34,852 nucleotides of DNA from Myxococcales bacterium (GCA_009692555.1 SHYY01000046.1:1-34852); one strand, 5' to 3'; counted from the first letter of the stretch, positions 24,969 through 32,197 are shown. The notes: generated by a model not told the origin, from the sequence alone. Made by a program: numbers and translations.

Positions 24969-25949
24969 ATGAAGGCGATGGGACAGCGTACGTGGACGAA
25001 GGGCGAGCCGCTCGCGCTGATCGAACTCGAGGATCCCACGCCGCGTGCCGGCGAGGTCCGGGTGCGTGTGCGCGCGATCGGCGTCAACCCGGTGGACTGG
25101 AAGATGCGCGAGGGCGGGCCGCTGCGCCTCGCCCTGCGGCTCGTCGGGCCGCCGCTCCCGTTCATCCCGGGCGTGGACTTCGCGGGCGTGGTGGATGCCA
25201 TCGGCGCGCAGGTGACCGAGGTGAAGGTGGGCGATCGCGTCGTCGGTGGCACCAACTTCGCGCGCGGACAGCGCGGGTCGTATGCCGACACGGTGGTGGT
25301 GCGCCCCGACCAGATCTGCAAGCTGCCCGATGCGGTGCCGTTCGATGTCGCAGGGGCGCTCCCGGTGGTGGGCGTGACGGCGTGGATGTCGCTCGTCGAG
25401 ATCGGCCATCTCAGCGACGGCGCGAAGGAGGGTGCGGCGGCGCAGGCGCTGCTCCTGCTCGGCGCGTCGGGCGGCGTCGGCCATGTCGCGGTCCAGATCG
25501 CGAAGCTGCGCGGCGCACGCGTGGTGGGGGTCTGCTCGTCGAAGAACGCCGACGCGGTACGCGCGTTCGGTGCGGACGTGGTGCTCGACTACGGCGCCGG
25601 GGATCCCCTCGTGGCGGCGCGCGAGCACGGGCCGTTCCAGGTGGTGGTCGACTGCGTGGGTGGCTACAAAGGCTCCGCGTGCCGCGCGCTGCTCGGCCCC
25701 GGGGGACGCCACGTCATGATCGCGGGCGACAAGCCGGGCGCCATGGCGCAGGTGCTGATCGCGCCGATCCGCAGCAAGAGCGTCCTCGGGCGCGCCACCA
25801 CGGAGCGCCTGTCGCACCTCGTCGACGCCATCGCGCAGGGAAAGCTGCGCGTCCAGATCGTGGAGCGGTTTCCGCTCGCGGAGGTGGAGAAGGCGCACGC
25901 GCAGAGCAAGACGGGCAGGATGACGGGGAAGATGGTGCTGCTGGTCTGA
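24969..25949 (+). CDS. Zinc-independent MDR-family NAD(P)H-dependent oxidoreductase
   Basis: 326 residues from ATG 24969, with GAGGAGAG upstream. It is a medium-chain dehydrogenase/quinone reductase: N-terminal GroES-like domain (VRVRVRAIGVNPVDWKMREG, GVDFAGVVDAIG, VGDRVVGGTNF), then the NADPH-binding GASGGVGHVAVQIAK and VVDCVGGYKG. The Cys/His zinc ligands of true alcohol dehydrogenases are missing, so a quinone or enone reductase is more likely. The substrate is unknown. It starts 103 bp from the divergent PLP enzyme. Confidence 0.88.
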   Translation: MKAMGQRTWTKGEPLALIELEDPTPRAGEVRVRVRAIGVNPVDWKMREGGPLRLALRLVGPPLPFIPGVDFAGVVDAIGAQVTEVKVGDRVVGGTNFARGQRGSYADTVVVRPDQICKLPDAVPFDVAGALPVVGVTAWMSLVEIGHLSDGAKEGAAAQALLLLGASGGVGHVAVQIAKLRGARVVGVCSSKNADAVRAFGADVVLDYGAGDPLVAAREHGPFQVVVDCVGGYKGSACRALLGPGGRHVMIAGDKPGAMAQVLIAPIRSKSVLGRATTERLSHLVDAIAQGKLRVQIVERFPLAEVEKAHAQSKTGRMTGKMVLLV

Positions 25950-26022
25950 GTCCGAGTAGGAGCCTGAGCTGAAGGGAGCGAACGTTGACACCGACGAGGG
26001 GGCGGGCGCACGGTCGCCGACC

Positions 26023-26970
26023 ATGAGCAACCTTCGCAGGAGCCTGCTCCTGTCCGGCGCGCTGGCCGCGTGCAACGCCAATGTGACGCCGCCCGCCGGT
26101 GTGGCGACCTGCACGCTCTCGGTCACGCCTCCGAACGGCGGTCTCACCACCGTCTTCACCGCGACCCTCGCGTCGATGAACGCGGCGACGTGCACCTGGA
26201 CCCTCGACGGGAAGCGGACCCTCCCCGTGGCCTGCACCGGGACGTTCACCGCCACCGGGGCCCAGAACGGCGACGTGGGCACGCACATGCTGCTCGTCAC
26301 CGCGACCGGAGCGGCGGGTGTCGGGACCTGCTCGGCGTCGTGGACCGTGCTTCCGACCGTCGTCGACCTGAGTGGGGCCCCGCCGCCCGACCTGGCGATG
26401 GGGATGCCGCCGGGCCCCGACATGGCGATGATGGGGATGCCTCCCGACCCCGATATGGCGAAGGCGCCCAAGACGCTCGATCTGCACCAGGCGACCCTCT
26501 ACAACAACCCGATGAACCTGGCGGACTGGCCGGAGGCGACGACGATCACGCAGCTCGAGTTCCGGGGCGACGGGGTCCACCTCGAGTTCTCGAAGCGGGA
26601 GGGACCGGGAAGCTGGCCGGATATCGTCCCGCCGGGCTGGGATGGCCCGCTTCAGTACACCCTCGGGATGGCGGAGTTCATCAACGGGAAGTGGCACGCG
26701 TCGGCGGCGATCCAGTTCTGGCGCAGCCTGGATGCGTCGGGCGGCAACGTCGCGCTGAACGACCAGGTGGCGAAGAACTGGTACTACGATGGTCGCTGGG
26801 GGGCGCTGGAGGGGCGGCAGCCCAAGACCGGTGAGATCATCGGTATCTTCGTCGTGGCGGGCAACGCGCGCGGCGTGATGGACAATGGCAGCCAGTCGCC
26901 GGTCCACGAGCGGTCGAATGTGGTGCTCGTCCCGATGCCGGACGCGAACGGAGCGAAGCACACCTTCTGA
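26023..26970 (+). CDS. Lipoprotein with PDMA linker, carbohydrate- or surface-type domain unknown
   Basis: 315 residues from ATG 26023. The signal peptide ends ALAAC, giving a lipid-anchored N-terminus. Residues 25-110 look like an Ig-like domain with two Cys pairs (VATCTLSVTPPNG, ATCTWTLDGK). A linker with PDLAMGMPPGPDMAMMG then leads to a 170-residue C-terminal domain rich in aromatic residues (GMAEFINGKWHASAAIQFWR, NWYYDGRWGALEG, GEIIGIFVVAGNARG). I do not recognise this domain; its shape suggests ligand binding outside the cell. The linker type is shared with the lipoproteins at 16108 and 23254. Confidence 0.75.
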   Translation: MSNLRRSLLLSGALAACNANVTPPAGVATCTLSVTPPNGGLTTVFTATLASMNAATCTWTLDGKRTLPVACTGTFTATGAQNGDVGTHMLLVTATGAAGVGTCSASWTVLPTVVDLSGAPPPDLAMGMPPGPDMAMMGMPPDPDMAKAPKTLDLHQATLYNNPMNLADWPEATTITQLEFRGDGVHLEFSKREGPGSWPDIVPPGWDGPLQYTLGMAEFINGKWHASAAIQFWRSLDASGGNVALNDQVAKNWYYDGRWGALEGRQPKTGEIIGIFVVAGNARGVMDNGSQSPVHERSNVVLVPMPDANGAKHTF

Positions 26971-27013
26971 TTCTGGCGTCCTGTCGGGGAGGTTCGTCAG
27001 CGACGGGGAGAAG

Positions 27014-27113
27014 TGGCGGAAGCGCATGGGAATCGAACCCACCGATCGGACCCGTGAAGGCCGACCCATCGGTTTTGAAGACCGAGCCCGGCACCAGTCC
27101 GGGACGCACTTCC
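27014..27113 (-). tRNA. selC: tRNA-Sec (anticodon TCA)
   Basis: On the minus strand the gene starts GGAAGTGC and ends GCGCTTCC-G-CCA, an 8-bp acceptor stem (one G-T pair) as in selenocysteine tRNA, with CCA encoded. The anticodon arm is TCGGT-CTTCAAA-ACCGA, so the anticodon is TCA (27076-27078), which reads UGA. A D arm CCCGG/CCGGG, a long variable arm and a T arm with TTCGATT are present. The length is 100 nt with CCA. No selA, selB or selD is in the window. The 5' end is only 9 bp from the recombinase stop, so its promoter must lie inside or beyond that remnant. Confidence 0.96.
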
Positions 27114-27122
27114 AAGTTTCTA

Positions 27123-27602
27123 TCAGCTTGAAATTGTTTCGTTTTTTTCCGTGCTCTCTTCCGCTGTCCTGGTCGCTTCCGGTCGCTTTGGCCCCACTTT
27201 TTGGCCCTTACCCTTTGCACTCACCCTTAGCACTCCAGGACCCTCCCTGGCAACCCCGAGCTGCACGCGGTCAGCGACGTCCTTGAGGCGCTGCGGATAG
27301 CTGTGCCCGTAGCGCCGGACCATCTCGAGCGTGCGGTGTCCGAGCAGGTCCGCGACCTCGACCAGGGATGCCCCTGCGGCGTGCGCCAGGCTGGCGTATG
27401 TGTGCCGGAGATCGTGGTTCCGCACTCGACCGATCCCGCTGCGGGCCGCCGCGCTGTTGCGGGCCGGCGCGTGCGAGACCTGCTGCCCGAGGCGGAACTC
27501 TCGCCCGAACGGGGTCGACGCATGACGCTGGAGGCGTGGATGGTGACGGCCATCTACGTCGACGGGGCGCGGGCGTGGCCGCCGCCCCCGTCGCTGCACC
27601 AC
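27123..27602 (-). pseudogene. C-terminal remnant of a tyrosine recombinase (phage-type integrase)
   Basis: The last 100 residues carry the catalytic C-terminal boxes: GRVRNHDLRHTYASLAHAAG (His-x-x-Arg), LLGHRTLEMVRRYGH (His and, in the box, the Tyr of RYGH), then a Lys/Glu-rich tail. Upstream of about 27440 the frame becomes Arg/Pro-rich and does not look like an integrase, so the N-terminal DNA-binding part and the first catalytic Arg are missing. It ends 9 bp from the 5' end of tRNA-Sec, a common target for integrases, which marks the left boundary of the accessory region. Confidence 0.82.
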
Positions 27603-27711
27603 TAGCCCCGGGGAGCCTCTCCCGCCGCGTCGCCGGAAACAGGGCCAGCGACGCTGCCGCCGCGGTGGCCGTCGACAGCCGTCCGGTTGATGCTGTACAG
27701 ATGTTCAGCCC

Positions 27712-28104
27712 ATGTCATCCTGCGCTCACGGCGGCACCGACCCGAGCACCTGCGATCGTTGTCGTCGCGCCGAGGCCGACGCGCAGCATATCCCGCTCCC
27801 CGACGGCGTGACCCAGATCCTCCGCGCCCTCGTCGAGGCTGCCGGTGACGGCGGGCCTCACGCGCCCGGCGGATCGCGAAATCGCGTGCAGGCCGCCGTC
27901 GTGGTCGACGCGATCGGCAAGGGTGAGCCGTGGTTCGCGCTGAAAGCCCTTGCCCACCTCGACGAGACCGATCCTCGGTGGCGCCGGCTCGGGGACGCGG
28001 TGCGGATCTTCGCGGGCGTGTCGATCGCGTGCCGGCTCGCGGTGCGCGGGGAGGTGGCACAGGCACTCCGGGTGCTCGATAGGATCGTCGCGAGGATGCG
28101 CTGA
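27712..28104 (+). CDS. Hypothetical protein with N-terminal Cys cluster
   Basis: 130 residues from ATG 27712. The first 20 residues hold CAHGGTDPSTCDRC, a possible zinc-binding set. The rest is mostly helical: VTQILRALVEAAGDG, GSRNRVQAAVVVDAIGKGE, PWFALKALAHLDETDP and a final VAQALRVLDRIVARMR. I do not recognise it. No convincing Shine-Dalgarno is seen. Codon bias and a full-length frame argue that it is real. Confidence 0.6.
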   Translation: MSSCAHGGTDPSTCDRCRRAEADAQHIPLPDGVTQILRALVEAAGDGGPHAPGGSRNRVQAAVVVDAIGKGEPWFALKALAHLDETDPRWRRLGDAVRIFAGVSIACRLAVRGEVAQALRVLDRIVARMR

Positions 28105-28291
28105 TCACCGGAGCGCGCCGCCGACGCCCACCCGGGCGACTGCGCGCCCACACCCCGACGCGCTCGCGTGGCACCGAGTCTACCTGTTCGAGGCGCCGGC
28201 AGGAGGAGGGAGGACTGATGCAGGACCACCGCGTCTACCGGGAGGTGCAGCCCCCTCGTGATACGGTCCGCGCAAATGAGGACGGTGACCC
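28105..28291. other. Intergenic stretch, no assigned gene
   Basis: A strong purine block (AGGAGGAGGGAGG at 28201-28213) precedes an ATG at 28218, which would begin a 43-codon frame running into the next gene out of phase. The peptide shows no recognisable feature. I note the site but do not call a gene. Confidence 0.4.
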
Positions 28292-28495
28292 ATGCAGAAG
28301 AAGTACTTCGTTGTCGAAGCAAACACCCGTAAAGCATTCGAGGCGGCAATGAACGAACTCGATCCCAAGGATGACGCCGAGTTGGTCGGCTTCTCGTGTT
28401 GGGAGGGTGGCTACGCCGGGCTCTGTTGGAAGGCTGCACCCCGACAGCCCGTCATCAACAATCCCCGGCCCGAAGGAAAGACCAAGCGAATATAG
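28292..28495 (+). CDS. Small hypothetical protein
   Basis: 67 residues starting MQKKYFVVEANTRKAFEAA, with GAGG about nine bases before the ATG. The composition is balanced and less Arg-rich than shadow frames, with aromatic residues in GFSCWEGGYAGLCWKAAP. The C-terminal 15 residues are basic and polar. I do not recognise the family and no domain is evident. It stands alone between weakly coding stretches in the accessory region. Confidence 0.6.
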   Translation: MQKKYFVVEANTRKAFEAAMNELDPKDDAELVGFSCWEGGYAGLCWKAAPRQPVINNPRPEGKTKRI

Positions 28496-28501
28496 CGGCG
28501 A

Positions 28502-28578
28502 CGGGAACCAGATGGATTGCTCTTGACGGGAGCCATATATGGATGGCTCTCGGCAGGAACCACATGGCTGGCTCTCGA
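28502..28578. repeat. Three degenerate 25-27 bp tandem repeats
   Basis: The copies are at 28502-28526, 28527-28553 and 28554-28578. Each starts [CG][GA]GGA(A/G)CCA, continues through ATGG(A/C)T and ends GCTCT(T/C)G(A/G); a fourth partial copy starts at 28579. They are noncoding, between a plus gene and the convergent FtsZ-like gene. Confidence 0.65.
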
Positions 28579-28614
28579 CGGGATGCTCCTCGTTCAGGAG
28601 CTACACCTGCGTGG

Positions 28615-29424
28615 CTAGCTACCTCGGCGGCCCGTCGCTCTAACGCGCGTCGGCTCGCCTTCGCTGACGATCGTCACCCGCACCGTCGTTACCGTCGCCA
28701 GCTCATCGACGATCGCGAAGAACACCACCTTCGCGTCCTCGTCGAGCACCGCTTGGACCCCCACCGCGATCGCGTTGATGTCGCTGAGCGTGACCTCGGG
28801 TCCGCCGTGCATCCCGATGTGAACGCGCAGGCCCGTCACCCCTGCGACGGCGGACACGAACTCGGCCGGCGGCGGCGCGCGCTCTCCGAGGTCGGCGCCG
28901 ACCGTCCAGACGTGCAGCTCGCCGGCACAAGGTGCGGTGCCGACGAACCGCCGCAAGTCGTCGAAAGAGTAGCCGATGAGCCCGCACGTCGTCGTCGCGT
29001 CCACCAGCGCCGGCACCACGTCGGCGAGAGATGCGGAGCCCACCGGCTCGATCACGCAGGCGCCGAGCTGCTCCGAGAGGTGCAGGTTCCGGCGACGAGC
29101 TGCCGCGCGGTTCGTCTCCGTCGAGCGGTGCCCGACGATGGACACGCCGCCGAGCGAGGCGACGCGGTGCGCGAGCGGGAGGTGGTCCTCGTCGCGCCCG
29201 TCGAGGAGGACCACCGCGACGTCGGGATCACGCGCTGGCGCCGTCGAGCCCATCGTGCGCGCGCGGTCAACAAGACGATCCCAGTCGGCGAGATCGCGGG
29301 GGGCGACCAGCTCCTCGCGGTGGACCTCGCGCCACGTTGCGCCCCGCGTCTCGGCGATCGCGCGCGGGCCGATGGCGACCGCCACAGCGCGGACCCGCTC
29401 GAACGTCTCGGTGTCGGTTGCCAT
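28615..29424 (-). CDS. FtsZ/tubulin-like protein lacking the GTP-binding signature
   Basis: 269 residues from ATG 29424. From residue 68 the sequence follows FtsZ: VAVVLLDG then ASLGGVSIVGH (strand S5 area), AARRRNLHLSEQLGACVIEP (the stretch before IPND), ALVDATTTCGLIGYSFDDL (FtsZ ITxPGLxNxDFADV), FVSAVAGVTGLRVHIG, and the C-terminal domain VTLSDINAIAVGVQAVL with KVVFFAIVDELATVTTVRVT. Two things are missing. The tubulin signature GGGTGTG is absent, and the T7 loop has Gly and Ser where FtsZ has Asn and the first Asp, keeping only the second Asp. GTP hydrolysis is therefore unlikely. The protein could still bind tubulin-type partners. The family is inferred by eye. Confidence 0.6.
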   Translation of the reverse strand: MATDTETFERVRAVAVAIGPRAIAETRGATWREVHREELVAPRDLADWDRLVDRARTMGSTAPARDPDVAVVLLDGRDEDHLPLAHRVASLGGVSIVGHRSTETNRAAARRRNLHLSEQLGACVIEPVGSASLADVVPALVDATTTCGLIGYSFDDLRRFVGTAPCAGELHVWTVGADLGERAPPPAEFVSAVAGVTGLRVHIGMHGGPEVTLSDINAIAVGVQAVLDEDAKVVFFAIVDELATVTTVRVTIVSEGEPTRVRATGRRGS

Positions 29425-29513
29425 GCCGCGATGATCTTCGGCTGCGCGACAGAAAATGTCACGCCCGCTCGCAGGAGAGCGACGATCGGCGCGCACCTCG
29501 CATCCAAGCCGCC

Positions 29514-29676
29514 GTGGCGACCCTCGCGCGCGTGCTGAAACTCCTCGCTCCAATCGCGATCCTCGTCGGCCTCCTCCACGTCGCGATGGGCCTGCGCACC
29601 GACGTGATGCTCGGCGCCAAGCTCCCGGTCGACGTGATCAGCGACCCGGTCCTCGACAGCCAGAACCGGTTCTATA
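29514..29676 (+). pseudogene. 5' fragment of a DUF4345-like membrane protein
   Basis: GTG 29514 begins VATLARVLKLLAPIAILVGL, one membrane helix, then LLHVAMGLRTDVMLG, and VISDPVLDSQNRFY. The last motif is typical of small DUF4345-type membrane proteins, where further helices follow after xRFYG. Here the resemblance stops at about 29673, although the frame stays open to 29849 with Arg-rich, non-membrane sequence. I read it as a truncated gene. It diverges from the FtsZ-like gene with 89 bp between starts. Confidence 0.55.
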
Positions 29677-29871
29677 GAAGTCGCCGTTCTCGAAGGTGCA
29701 TCCCCGGCGAGCGAACCATCACCGACGAACGGCATGAGCTGCCACGCACTTCCGCAGCACCGAGGAGGCTGTCGGACGCGCCACCGGTGCCATTGCGCCT
29801 GATCGCTATACCATTCTGCGACTGTTGCGAACCTGCTCCAATACGGTAAAAATCCACTCGGACTCGCATCG
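29677..29871. other. Noncoding remnant with a 10-bp copy of the tRNA-Sec 5' end
   Basis: About 195 bp between the truncated membrane-protein gene and the DnaB-like gene stop. It holds ACGCACTTCC at 29744-29753, identical and in the same orientation as the 5' end of tRNA-Sec (27104-27113). No gene is visible. The base composition is less GC-rich around 29808-29860 than in neighbouring genes. Confidence 0.4.
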
Positions 29872-30972
29872 TCATCTGCCTCGCTGGTCGAGCTGCTCGC
29901 CCTTCGGGATCGTGAGAGCCTCCCGCTCTGCGTGGTACTCCAGCTCGAACTTCCCGGCCGGGAGGCCGCACCGCTCGACTACCACCTCCACTGCGCGGCC
30001 GCGAGCCCGCACCGAGACCACGCAATCAAGAGCCTCGTCGTCGAGGCCGATGTCACCGAGCGTCGCGCCACTCGGGGCCTCGATGGCGAGGACCACCGCC
30101 GCCTTGCTCGCGCCGACGGCCGCGGCGAGGTCTTGGATCTCCACGGCGGCCCGCCCCGCCGCCACGGTGAGGAAGTCCTCGACGAGCACCACGCGCGGGT
30201 TCGAGTCGACCGCGGCGACGACGTCGCCAACCGTCGCGCGCGGGAGCAGCGTGATCGGCGTCTCCGACACCACGCTCGCAGCCCTGGTCAGGTAGATCAT
30301 TCCGCGCTGGTCGAGCGCCCCAACGCGGAGCGCGGCTGGTTCGACCGATGCCTCGTCGGCGACGAGCCGCAGAGCGAGGGATTCGGCGGGGCCGCGCGAG
30401 GACGCAAAGACCGTCGCCGCCTTCTCTTCGATCGCGAAGTCGAGCGCGAGGCGGACGAGCAGGGCGCTCGTCAATTCCGTTGGTCCGACGACGGCGTGGA
30501 GCCCGCCCACGCGCAGCGCGGTCGCGAGCGCCGTGAGGGAGTCGACCTTCGGCTGGTCGCCGCGCTCGGCCGCGCAGCCGCGGTCGTGGGCACTCTCTAC
30601 GGCGCGGAGGGTTCGCCGCAGCGCCCGGTCGATCGGGACGCCCGGGGCGCGCTCGTCGTGGGCCTCATCGGTTGCGGCCCGATCGCGACGGCGCCGGAAG
30701 TACAGCGCTTCGACCTCGTCGCGGCGCGGGTACGTCGTCGGGGGGCGGCCGTGCTCGCACGCACCGACGATGATCCGCAAGGCGATGTCGCGGAGCCGTG
30801 AGTCCAGCGACAGGACACCGTCGAGCGTGTCCGCCATCGAACCGGTCGGGTCGTAGCTCCACGCGACGATCGCTTCCATCCGCTCGACAGACGGGTGGTT
30901 GAGCGTGGTGGCCTTGACGAAGTCGAGCGCTTGATCGAGAGCGGTATGGAAATCCTGCTCGGTGATGTGCAT
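29872..30972 (-). CDS. DnaB-helicase-like RecA-fold protein with lost Walker A lysine
   Basis: 366 residues from ATG 30972. Residues 145-350 follow the DnaB motor: LHAVVGPTELTSALLVRLAL (Walker A position, but without GKT), AATVFASSRGPAESLALRL (DnaB FSLEM, Glu lost), VEPAALRVGALDQRGMIYLT, ETPITLLPRATVGDVVAAV, VVLVEDFLTV (Walker B position, Asp kept in EDF), VEIQDLAAAVG, then LGDIGLDDEALDCVVSVRAR and VVERCGLPAGKFELEY (DnaB KxRNGPxG, without its Lys). Residues 1-145 do not match the DnaB N-terminal domain. ATP hydrolysis looks impossible, so a structural or inhibitory role is more likely (inference). Confidence 0.62.
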   Translation of the reverse strand: MHITEQDFHTALDQALDFVKATTLNHPSVERMEAIVAWSYDPTGSMADTLDGVLSLDSRLRDIALRIIVGACEHGRPPTTYPRRDEVEALYFRRRRDRAATDEAHDERAPGVPIDRALRRTLRAVESAHDRGCAAERGDQPKVDSLTALATALRVGGLHAVVGPTELTSALLVRLALDFAIEEKAATVFASSRGPAESLALRLVADEASVEPAALRVGALDQRGMIYLTRAASVVSETPITLLPRATVGDVVAAVDSNPRVVLVEDFLTVAAGRAAVEIQDLAAAVGASKAAVVLAIEAPSGATLGDIGLDDEALDCVVSVRARGRAVEVVVERCGLPAGKFELEYHAEREALTIPKGEQLDQRGR

Positions 30973-31289
30973 TTGGGGGCGCCTCGGGGTCGGTTCGTGT
31001 CGTTGAGAGGTCGCATGATCGCACGCTCGATCGGCCGGTTGAAGAGGATTCATCGTCGACGGTGGGCGCAACCTGTGGGAAACCCTGTGGGCCGCGCCCC
31101 GATCATCCCGCGGAACGAGGAGCATGGGTCGGTTGCGCATTTTTTCGGCAGGTGTCCACGACCAGCAGCCGAGCGTGCGACCAAGAGTCCCGCCCCGCGC
31201 TGCTGCCACGCGCCCCGACGAAGTGCCACCAGCGCACCGGGGCAGCGACGCGGTCGGAAGGCCGCCGCGTCGCGCGGGTATCATGGATC
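30973..31289. other. Intergenic stretch between divergent accessory genes
   Basis: No gene is assigned. It must hold the promoters of the DnaB-like gene (minus) and of the candidate selenoprotein gene (plus). A near-perfect direct repeat CCTGTGGG is at 31072-31079 and 31084-31091, and a run of six T lies at 31140-31145. I see no clear -35/-10 elements. Confidence 0.45.
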
Positions 31290-31631
31290 ATGGCGATCGA
31301 CGCCCCGACACTCGACGCTACGCGCCGGCTCGGCACGCTGGAGGACGTGCTGCGGTGGGCGCGCGCGCAGTCGCCGCCGCTAGAAATCGTCGAGGTCGTG
31401 ACGCAGGACGAGTTCACGCACGACGTCGTGTTCGCGGCGCGAGATGGGTGGCTGGTCTTCGACACCACCTGACTCGGCGCCGTGACGGCGGTCGCCGTCT
31501 GGGAAGCGCGGCCGACGGCGCAGGCGCTCCTCGACGCACGGCTCGCGCGGGGGTGGACGCCGACTCCGACGGACACGCGCGACGGGCCGCAGGTGCTCGG
31601 CTTCGCGTGCTCGGTCTGGGCGGCGCGGTAG
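31290..31631 (+). CDS. Candidate small selenoprotein with in-frame TGA (Sec61)
   Basis: The frame from ATG 31290 runs 60 codons to a TGA at 31470-31472, then continues in the same phase for 52 codons to TAG at 31629-31631. Both halves look like one protein: FTHDVVFAARDGWLVFDTT, then (TGA) LGAVTAVAVWEARPTAQALL, then LARGWTPTPT and VLGFACSVWAAR. A hairpin with a GGUC loop follows the TGA at the distance required for a bacterial SECIS, and tRNA-Sec lies in this same window. Read through, the product is 113 residues. The chemistry is unknown. If the TGA is a plain stop, the gene is instead a nonsense-mutated remnant. The phosphodiesterase-like gene starts 37 bp downstream. Confidence 0.8.
31484..31499 (+). 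promoter_or_regulatory. Candidate bacterial SECIS hairpin
   Basis: GACGGC pairs with GCCGTC around the loop GGTC (31490-31493), a perfect 6-bp stem. In bacterial mRNA this element directs SelB to decode the upstream UGA; the E. coli fdhF SECIS has the same GGUC loop. Seventeen bases lie between the TGA and the loop here, against about 18 in fdhF. The stem is inside the coding region, as bacterial SECIS elements are. Confidence 0.75.
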
Positions 31632-31668
31632 CGCTGCCGATCGACCGCAGGCCGCGTGGTAGCGTCGA

Positions 31669-32141
31669 GTGGTGGCGCTCGTCGGGCTCATCTCGGACAC
31701 CCACGACCTCGTTCGCCCCGAGGCGCTCACCGCGCTCGCGGGCGTCGAGCTGATCCTCCACGCGGGCGACGTCTGCTCGCCCGCAGTGCTCTCGGTTCTC
31801 GAACGCATCGCCCCGGTGCGGGCGGTGCGCGGCAACAACGACCGCGGCGGCTGGGCGTCCGCACTGCCCGAGAGCGACGTCGTGCAGGTGGGCGGCACCT
31901 CGATCTTTATGCTGCACGACCTGCACGCGCTCGCCCTCGGCGACGCGCAGCCGTCGCCGTCGTGGTCAGCGGGCACTCGCACCGGCCGCACGTCGAGAAG
32001 CGCGGGGGCGTGCTCTACGTGAACCCGGGCAGCGCCGGCCCGCGCCGGTTCAGGCTGCCGGAGAGCGTGGCGCGGCTGCGCGTCGGGGGCGGCGAGGTGG
32101 ACGCCGAGATCGTCGAACTGGTGGGCAACGGGCGCCGTTGA
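31669..32141 (+). pseudogene. YfcE-type metallophosphoesterase with one frameshift
   Basis: From GTG 31669 the frame reads LVGLISDTHDLVRPEAL (DTH metal motif), ELILHAGDVCS (GDV), VRAVRGNNDRGGW (GNND) and IFMLHDLHALALGDA (His). Near 31943-31950 it loses homology, and the frame one base back continues AVVVSGHSHRPHVEKRGG (GHSH metal motif) and LYVNPGSAGPRRFRLP to a stop at 32141. All calcineurin-like phosphodiesterase motifs are present once the frames are joined, so a one-base deletion has broken an otherwise intact gene, or the sequence has an error. It starts 37 bp after the candidate selenoprotein. Confidence 0.85.
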
Positions 32142-32197
32142 TCATCGGCCGCGCGCGCGCCCCGCCGCCGGCATCTTCGCCCGGCGTACGGGCGCCG

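Noticed and set aside
25985..26022. A perfect TTGACA before the lipoprotein at 26023
   Set aside because: No -10-like sequence lies 16-18 bases downstream, so I do not call a promoter.
31072..31091. Two CCTGTGGG words resembling DnaA-type or iteron sites near the DnaB-like gene
   Set aside because: They do not match the TTATCCACA box well, only two are present and no AT-rich unwinding region follows, so an origin is not supported.
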